NCBI RefSeq assembly: GCF_026157105.1
Contig: NZ_JANPVQ010000001.1
Location: 117,501 to 181,500 of the forward strand
Source of the DNA: Sphingomicrobium marinum
Lineage (GTDB): Bacteria; Pseudomonadota; Alphaproteobacteria; Sphingomonadales; Sphingomonadaceae
Direction: 5' to 3'
DNA length: 64,000 nt
Shown here: positions 58,914 to 64,000 of the stretch, piece after piece
Position numbering within the stretch: the stretch's first letter is position 1
Layout: every line of letters begins with the position of its first letter
The notes under the pieces: model-generated
Databases searched by the model: none
The model's input: only the letters and a program-made list of their open reading frames with translations
Told to the model about the DNA's origin: nothing
Made by a program: the position numbers and the translations under genes

Positions 58914-61900
58914 CTATTTCTCGAGTGATTTGCGTTCCGAGCCCAAGCGTGCGGCGATTGCTTCGATCGTCGCCGATACATCCGCTTCGAGTGTGGCCAG
59001 CAAGGCCTCCGCACCATCGCGCTCTCGCGCTGCCTCGATCGAAGCGGCGCGTTCGGCAACGCGGCCCGCGCCGGCGTTTGCAGCCGCTCCCTTAAGCGCA
59101 TGCGCTTCGCGGCGCAGGGCTTCCATATCACCCGATTTCATGTGTGCCGCCAACGCTGCAGGTGTGCATTCGAGCTGTCCGCGCAAAAGGTCGAGCAGGG
59201 CATCGAGGCGTTCGGCGCCCAGGGTAGACGAAATTGCCGCCAGTCGGTCATCGTCCAGCAATGGCGTCGAGGATTGCTCGCTGTCCCCGCTGCCGCACTG
59301 TGCTGCGATCGCCGCCAGTTGGTCGGCCAGCGCTTCCTGGTCGATCGGCTTGGTAAGAAACGCGCTGAGCCCCGCGCCGTCGTAGAATCTCCGCCGTTCG
59401 GGCGAGGCGTCGGCCGTCAACGCGATGATCGGGATGCTGGCATTGGGTCCGCCGCCGGCACGGATCTGGCGCGTCGCTGCAAGCCCGTCCAGCTCGGGCA
59501 TCTGCATGTCCATGATGATCGCATCGAACGGCTCGGCAGCGGCCCGTTCCACCGCCAGACGGCCATTGTCGACCGCCCGCATATCATGCCCAAGCTGCGA
59601 CAGGATCGCGCTTAGCAGCATCTGGTTGACCGGATTGTCTTCCGCAACGAGAAGTTTGAGCCCGACATTCTGCCCGTCGGACTGCGCCTTCGACGCCAGG
59701 ACCGGCACGTCGATATCCCCGATGACCGGCTCACTCCCCTGTTCCAGCAAGATTTCGAACGAGAAGGTGGCGCCTCGTCCGGGCTGGCTATCGACCTTCA
59801 TCCGGCCGCCCATGGCTTCGACCAGGCGGCGGCTAATCGCCAGCCCCAGACCGGTTCCACCAAAGCGGCGCGAGGTAGTAATATCGGCCTGGGTAAAGGG
59901 CTGAAAAAGATGCTCGCGTTCTTCAGGCGCAATTCCGATCCCGGTATCGCTAACCGCAACGCGCCAACGCCAGCGATCCTGGTCAGGCGACGCCGAGAAG
60001 CGAATGACCACTTCGCCCTCGTCGGTAAACTTCACGGCATTCGAAAGAAGGTTCGAAAGGATCTGCTGCAGGCGTACCGGGTCGCCGCGGACAGGCTGGA
60101 GATTGCCCATGTCGCCTTCTACCCGGAGCACCAGTCCCTTCGCCGATGCCGAGCGGTCGAACAATTGCTTGGTTTCAGCGATCAATTGCTCGAACCGGAA
60201 ATCGCGCTGTTCGAACGACATGCGACCGCTCTCGATCTTGGAGAAATCGAGAATATCGTCGAGCACGGCCATCAGCAGGTCGGCAGACCGTTTGAGGGTG
60301 CCAAGATAGCGATCGCGTTCCTCGTCGGTCGGTTGCAGCCGTAGCAGGTCGATCATTCCGAGCACGCCGGTCATCGGTGTTCGTATCTCGTGGCTCATCG
60401 TTGCGAGAAAGGCTGATTTTGAAGCCGCAGCCTTATTGGCGCGATCGCGGGCGGCAACCAGCTCGGCCTGCGCCCGGACTTCGAGCGTCACATCGCGCAC
60501 CACGCCGAACAGGCCCCCGACCTTGCCGCTGCGGTCGCGTTCGGCCTGCACCATCAGCCTGAAGTGACGCAGCTGGCCATCGATCGTGCGCACGCGCGCG
60601 CCGCATTCGCTCGGCCTGCCGGCGGAACGCGCCCGGCCGATGGTCGCCAAGGTCAGGCGCCGGTCGCTGACGCTGAGCATCCGCAGCAATTCGCGCGGCC
60701 CCAGCGCCGTGTCGCGATCGACCCCGATCATCGCGGCAAGTTGGCGCGAATGCCGAAAGCCCATACTGTCGGTGTCCAAGCGCCAGTGGCCAACTTGTGA
60801 CAATCCTTCCGCAAGCCGCAAGAGGCGATTGGATTCGCCAAGCTTCTCGGCGGACTCGAGAACCTGCTGCTCGGTTTCGTGGCGTTGCTGGATATCGCGC
60901 AGGGTCGCGACGACTTCCGCAGGCGCCCCGGTCTCAGCATCGCTCACCAATTGGGTCGAGGCCTCGACCCAGCGATAGTCGCCGCTCTTGGTACGAAGGC
61001 GAAAACTCAGTTCGGGCGGCGGGGCGCCGGCCAGCACTTCGGCGAAATGACGCGCGAACAGGTCGCGGTCCTGTTCGTGGATCTTGAGCGAAAGCGGTTT
61101 GCCGATGAGTTCGACGGGGTCAAAACCGAGAACCGAGCGCGATGCGCTGGAGACGTAGAGCGGCACCTGGTCGAGCCCGATGCGAAAGACGATGTCGCGC
61201 GCATGCTCGGTAACCAGGCGGTAAAGCCCCTCGCTCTCCTCGAGCGCGACTGCATCCGCCTTGCGGCTCGAGATGTCCGACATTTTCACGACATAGCCGA
61301 CTATCTCGTCCTGCTCGCTCATGCTGCTGAACGATATTTCCATCCAGGCATCGGGGTTCGCAGCGCAGCGCACTTCGAGAGGCTCGCCGCGTTCGCCCCG
61401 TCGGACGCGCGCCCACAAGGCCTGGGCTCGCAAGCGGTGATCGCTGTGGATGGCTTCCAACCAGCCGGCATCGCGGCTTTCTTCGAGTGATCGACCGGTC
61501 AGCTTTTCCCAATGCTGGTTGGCCCAATGCGGCTGACCTTCGCTGTCGAGATGAAGGATGCCCGATCGGATGGATTCGGCGATACCGCGAAATTTGCGAT
61601 CGCTATCCGCATAGGCAGCATCGAGCCGGTCGCGATCGCGCGCCAGCGCGCGCACCGGCAGGACAAGAAAGATCAGCGACGCCATGTAAGCCTGGAAGAT
61701 GCGGCCCTCGACCAAAAGGTCTTGCGTAATGGCGATGATCGGACCCGTCCCGTTGATCGTCATCCCCAGGGCTATCATGCAACCACCCAGGAGCGACATC
61801 ATGGCGGCTGACAAGGGCAGTCGCACGGCCGTGATGAGAAGAAGCGGCCCGAGCACGAACAGCATGGCCACGATGTCGGTCATGAACGCAATCGCGGTCG

Positions 61901-62546
61901 CCGCCCAAAACAGGAGAACGGCGCCGACACGCTGGACGACATGGCCCGACGCATTGCGCCGGCGGGGCGTCGCTTCGTGTTCGCCCAAGCCCCACCGGCT
62001 CCAATGGCCGAACGACAAGAGCAACGGTGCGATGGTCAGCATGCCGAGCAGGTCTGGCACCCACCAGTCAATCGCACTTGTCAGGAAAGGGCGTCCCATG
62101 ATCCCGGCCAGCATCGCGGCAGCCAGAAGAGACGCGACAACGGTGCCGATCAGGGCGGCCAGAAAGAAGCGGATGATGATCTTGGGATCGTCAAACGTAT
62201 CGTGGCGGGCAAACACGGGACGCAGCAGCGCCGCGACCACGCCGCTTTCGGTCATGTTGGCAAGCCCGAGGGCAAATGCCGCGGCTGGCGGGGTGCCCGA
62301 CAGGACGTTTGCCGTCCCGGTGCCGATCCAGACGGCGGGCAGCAAAAACGCCCAGTAGGAACGGGGGCTGCGCAACAGCAACGCCACGGCAACAGCGTTG
62401 GAAAGCCACACCGTGGCCAGCGGGCCGGCTTTGGCGAAGATGTATTGCACCAGCCACGCCAGCACGCCGCACAGCAGCGCTAGTACGATGGCGAGCGCCG
62501 CCGCGCGCGTTGCATCGCGCCACTTCGATTGCAGACCGATTTCCAC
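58914..62546 (-). CDS. Hybrid sensor histidine kinase (MASE1-PAS-HisKA-HATPase-REC-HPt)
   Basis: A 1210-residue phosphorelay protein starting at GTG 62546 with GGGAGG upstream. Residues 1-300 hold about eight membrane helices of MASE1 type (VWLSNAVAVALLLRSPRSYW). PAS domains follow at about 310-425, 440-555 and 575-700. Phospho-accepting His719 is in MSHEIRTPM; the ATPase has LLSNAVKFTDEG, DTGIGIAPEE and FGGTGLGLAIS. The receiver Asp1013 is in IIMDMQMPELDG and the HPt His1149 in EAHALKGAA. All four relay sites are thus in one chain. Partner regulator and signal are unknown. Confidence 0.93.
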   Translation of the reverse strand: MEIGLQSKWRDATRAAALAIVLALLCGVLAWLVQYIFAKAGPLATVWLSNAVAVALLLRSPRSYWAFLLPAVWIGTGTANVLSGTPPAAAFALGLANMTESGVVAALLRPVFARHDTFDDPKIIIRFFLAALIGTVVASLLAAAMLAGIMGRPFLTSAIDWWVPDLLGMLTIAPLLLSFGHWSRWGLGEHEATPRRRNASGHVVQRVGAVLLFWAATAIAFMTDIVAMLFVLGPLLLITAVRLPLSAAMMSLLGGCMIALGMTINGTGPIIAITQDLLVEGRIFQAYMASLIFLVLPVRALARDRDRLDAAYADSDRKFRGIAESIRSGILHLDSEGQPHWANQHWEKLTGRSLEESRDAGWLEAIHSDHRLRAQALWARVRRGERGEPLEVRCAANPDAWMEISFSSMSEQDEIVGYVVKMSDISSRKADAVALEESEGLYRLVTEHARDIVFRIGLDQVPLYVSSASRSVLGFDPVELIGKPLSLKIHEQDRDLFARHFAEVLAGAPPPELSFRLRTKSGDYRWVEASTQLVSDAETGAPAEVVATLRDIQQRHETEQQVLESAEKLGESNRLLRLAEGLSQVGHWRLDTDSMGFRHSRQLAAMIGVDRDTALGPRELLRMLSVSDRRLTLATIGRARSAGRPSECGARVRTIDGQLRHFRLMVQAERDRSGKVGGLFGVVRDVTLEVRAQAELVAARDRANKAAASKSAFLATMSHEIRTPMTGVLGMIDLLRLQPTDEERDRYLGTLKRSADLLMAVLDDILDFSKIESGRMSFEQRDFRFEQLIAETKQLFDRSASAKGLVLRVEGDMGNLQPVRGDPVRLQQILSNLLSNAVKFTDEGEVVIRFSASPDQDRWRWRVAVSDTGIGIAPEEREHLFQPFTQADITTSRRFGGTGLGLAISRRLVEAMGGRMKVDSQPGRGATFSFEILLEQGSEPVIGDIDVPVLASKAQSDGQNVGLKLLVAEDNPVNQMLLSAILSQLGHDMRAVDNGRLAVERAAAEPFDAIIMDMQMPELDGLAATRQIRAGGGPNASIPIIALTADASPERRRFYDGAGLSAFLTKPIDQEALADQLAAIAAQCGSGDSEQSSTPLLDDDRLAAISSTLGAERLDALLDLLRGQLECTPAALAAHMKSGDMEALRREAHALKGAAANAGAGRVAERAASIEAARERDGAEALLATLEADVSATIEAIAARLGSERKSLEK

Positions 62547-62555
62547 CCAGGCCTC

Positions 62556-62574
62556 CCGGAAAATGACATTCCGG
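62556..62574. repeat. Inverted repeat before the hybrid kinase start
   Basis: CCGGAA (62556-62561) and TTCCGG (62569-62574) flank AATGACA, next to the GGGAGG ribosome site of the kinase gene. It could form a small leader hairpin near the site of translation start. Confidence 0.35.
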
Positions 62575-62698
62575 AAAGCCCATGGGCGATCACGAGCGCA
62601 CGGTCGCGCCGTTTAGGAACCATTGCGACCCGAGCGGAACATTTTTGCCCTCTTTCGTGGTCGGAATGGTCCAAAACGAACGCTTTAACCGCGCGCTG

Positions 62699-63223
62699 TT
62701 ACAGCAACACCATATCGACGCGGTGAACCACGCCGTTGTCATAGCGGGCATCGGCCTGCGTCACCGACCCCGCATCTCCGCCGGCCGACAAGGTCAGGCT
62801 GTCGCCGTTCACGCTCGCTTCGAGCGTTGCCTCGCCAAGCGTGGGCAGGCTGGCGCTTCCGCCATTTGCCGTAGCGGCCTTCCTGACGTCGTCGGAAAGG
62901 ATCGTGCCGGGAAGGATGTGATTGCTCAGGATGGCGCCAAGCGCTTCCTTGCCTTCCTCGGTGCTGGCGTCGGGCAATGTCCCTTCAGGCAACGCCGCAA
63001 AGGCTTCGTCGCTCGGGACGATCAGCGTGTAGGGTGCAGGGCCATCGAGGATACCATCCAGCCCGGCCGCTGCCATTGCCCGGCCAAACTGGCTATCGGC
63101 ACCGATCGCGTTGACGAGTTTGCCGCCTTCTTCTGCGATCTCGTTCCCAGCGGGATTTTCCTCGGATGCGCAGGCACCGAGCGCCAGCGCTGAAGCGGCC
63201 ATAGCCGTAATCAGTATACGCAT
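62699..63223 (-). CDS. Fasciclin-domain lipoprotein
   Basis: A 174-residue protein from ATG 63223, with AAGGAAAG upstream. The lipobox is LALGAC (Cys18). One fasciclin (FAS1) domain fills the rest, with the H1-like TLIVPSDEAFAALPEGTL and the H2-like YDNGVVHRVDMVLL end. FAS1 domains mediate adhesion or matrix contact; the specific role is unknown. It is 10 bases downstream of the partial repeat protein gene. Confidence 0.88.
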   Translation of the reverse strand: MRILITAMAASALALGACASEENPAGNEIAEEGGKLVNAIGADSQFGRAMAAAGLDGILDGPAPYTLIVPSDEAFAALPEGTLPDASTEEGKEALGAILSNHILPGTILSDDVRKAATANGGSASLPTLGEATLEASVNGDSLTLSAGGDAGSVTQADARYDNGVVHRVDMVLL

Positions 63224-63233
63224 GAGTCTTTCC

Positions 63234-64000
63234 TTAGATAATGGCGTCGAGCACTTCGGCAACGATCAGCGTCTCCGGCTCCACTCGATAAATGTAGCCG
63301 TCGCTGTAGCGATACCAATCGTCATCATTGTCGTAGTAGCGATCACGATAATCGTACGGGACGTTGTAGACGCTGTAGCTGGAAGGCAGCGGCTGGCCCA
63401 CGATCGCATCGCCCGTCAGCAACGCCGCGATCGACTGGATCAGCCGCGTCTCGGGATCGATGCGGTAGATCGCGCCGTCACCATAACGGTAATAGGGGTC
63501 GTCATAGTAGCCGCGATACTGCGTCGGCACATTGTAGAAATCATAAGGCTCGGGATAGTAGCTGCCGACCGGATAGAAATAACCCGGGCGGTCGTAGCGC
63601 GGAATCAAGCCGTCGATGATCCCGTTCGCACCGATCCGATAAATGAAGTCGTCACCCATGCGATAGCGATAGTCATCGTCGGGGTACCAGTTGGCATAGG
63701 CACCCCCGAGCAGCGAGCCGAGCAGCGATTCAGGCGCACGTTGGCCCCACAGCTTCTTGGCCTGGCCAGGGGGCAGGCAGCCATTGCGCTTCTTGGCGAG
63801 GCCGGGAGGGCAATCCGAATAGCGGCCGCCCCGGTCCCCGTAGCGGAACACATTGCGGTCGACTTCGCGGAAGATGCGATCGCCCAGATTCCCGTCATAG
63901 CGGCGTTCGCGATTACGCTCGTAGCGGTCTTCGATCCGGTCGGCGCGGCGATCCAGGCGGTCCTCGATACGATCACGCTCCCGGTCGATACGGTCTTCCA
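63234..64000 (-). CDS. Repeat protein with PPGLAKK/PPGQAKK motif (5' end outside window)
   Basis: The frame is open from the stop at 63234 to the window edge, about 255 residues, so the true start is outside. The visible N-terminal part is charged with DRIEDR-like repeats (about 63850-64000), followed by CPPGLAKKRNGCLPPGQAKK and three tandem copies of a YRYGDGAIYRIDPET-like unit. The pattern is common in exported sphingomonad proteins of RcnB-like type, whose role is unclear. Tyr and Asp content is very high. Confidence 0.7.
   Translation of the reverse strand, partial: EDRIDRERDRIEDRLDRRADRIEDRYERNRERRYDGNLGDRIFREVDRNVFRYGDRGGRYSDCPPGLAKKRNGCLPPGQAKKLWGQRAPESLLGSLLGGAYANWYPDDDYRYRMGDDFIYRIGANGIIDGLIPRYDRPGYFYPVGSYYPEPYDFYNVPTQYRGYYDDPYYRYGDGAIYRIDPETRLIQSIAALLTGDAIVGQPLPSSYSVYNVPYDYRDRYYDNDDDWYRYSDGYIYRVEPETLIVAEVLDAII

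Noticed and set aside
62600-62660. Two GGAAC sequences as possible EcfG promoter -35 elements
   Set aside because: Neither has GTT at 16-17 bases, and they point away from the kinase gene.

Overview
The window is GC-rich chromosomal DNA from an alphaproteobacterium, most likely a member of the order Sphingomonadales. Evidence for this is the DUF4167 and DUF3572 proteins, a DivK-type regulator, the 'cisplatin-response' ATP-dependent DNA ligase, a Gly-rich double cold-shock-domain protein, a TonB-dependent receptor of sphingomonad style and a DUF4139 protein carrying a VTGSR motif. No tRNA, rRNA, insertion sequence, prophage or CRISPR array was seen. The window is nearly all coding, with very short spacers and many 1- or 4-nt overlaps.

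Layout. 1-2698: two tandem exported DUF4139 paralogues (minus), the first cut by the window edge. 2699-3045: a divergent control region with inverted repeats. 3046-14644: a type II secretion operon, gspC-D-E-F-G-H-I-J-K-L-M-N-O, 13 genes mostly joined by NTGA overlaps; no gspA, gspB or pilotin gene is seen. 14641-18517: DUF4167 protein, then hisS-prfA-prmC (minus). 18628-23413: ppa, a TonB receptor and a lipoprotein amidase. 23410-30823: a long minus-strand run: ispG, a thioredoxin-fold lipoprotein, a flavoprotein, a histone-deacetylase-like hydrolase, an aspartic protease, an amidohydrolase, an EamA transporter and an SMR transporter. 30903-36214: a CorA/ZntB-type transporter, an SDR, and two isoaspartyl peptidases on either side of a small minus-strand operon (SPFH protein, RHH/AT-hook protein, 33-aa membrane microprotein, 88-aa membrane protein). 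36211-39485: a FemAB-like acyltransferase, RidA, and a DUF3572-HAD-SDR operon. 39526-44318: divK, rpmG, dps, ATP-dependent DNA ligase, a small secreted protein, GNAT, and the cold-shock protein. 44503-48529: rnd-lptC-lptA-lptB-rpoN. 48526-58831: EEP nuclease, lipoprotein pullulanase, and a dispersed gyrB/recF/dnaN cluster interrupted by a DUF2254 gene and a lipoprotein gene. 58914-64000: a large hybrid histidine kinase, a fasciclin lipoprotein and a partial repeat protein.

How the genes work together. The secretion operon could export the lipoprotein pullulanase encoded 35 kb away, a pairing known from Klebsiella. The lptC-A-B genes move lipopolysaccharide to the outer membrane. The hisS-prfA-prmC group serves translation: PrmC methylates the release factor encoded just upstream of it. 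dnaN, recF and gyrB serve replication and repair.

The most unusual signals are: convergent gene pairs whose stop codons interlock in a shared CTAG/CTAA (seven cases); two genes that appear to start at CTG inside CTGA overlaps; a ligase start codon lying inside a terminator hairpin; a ribosomal-protein gene terminator encoded antisense inside divK; and the SPFH-RHH/AT-hook-microprotein operon, which is the best candidate for an undescribed system.
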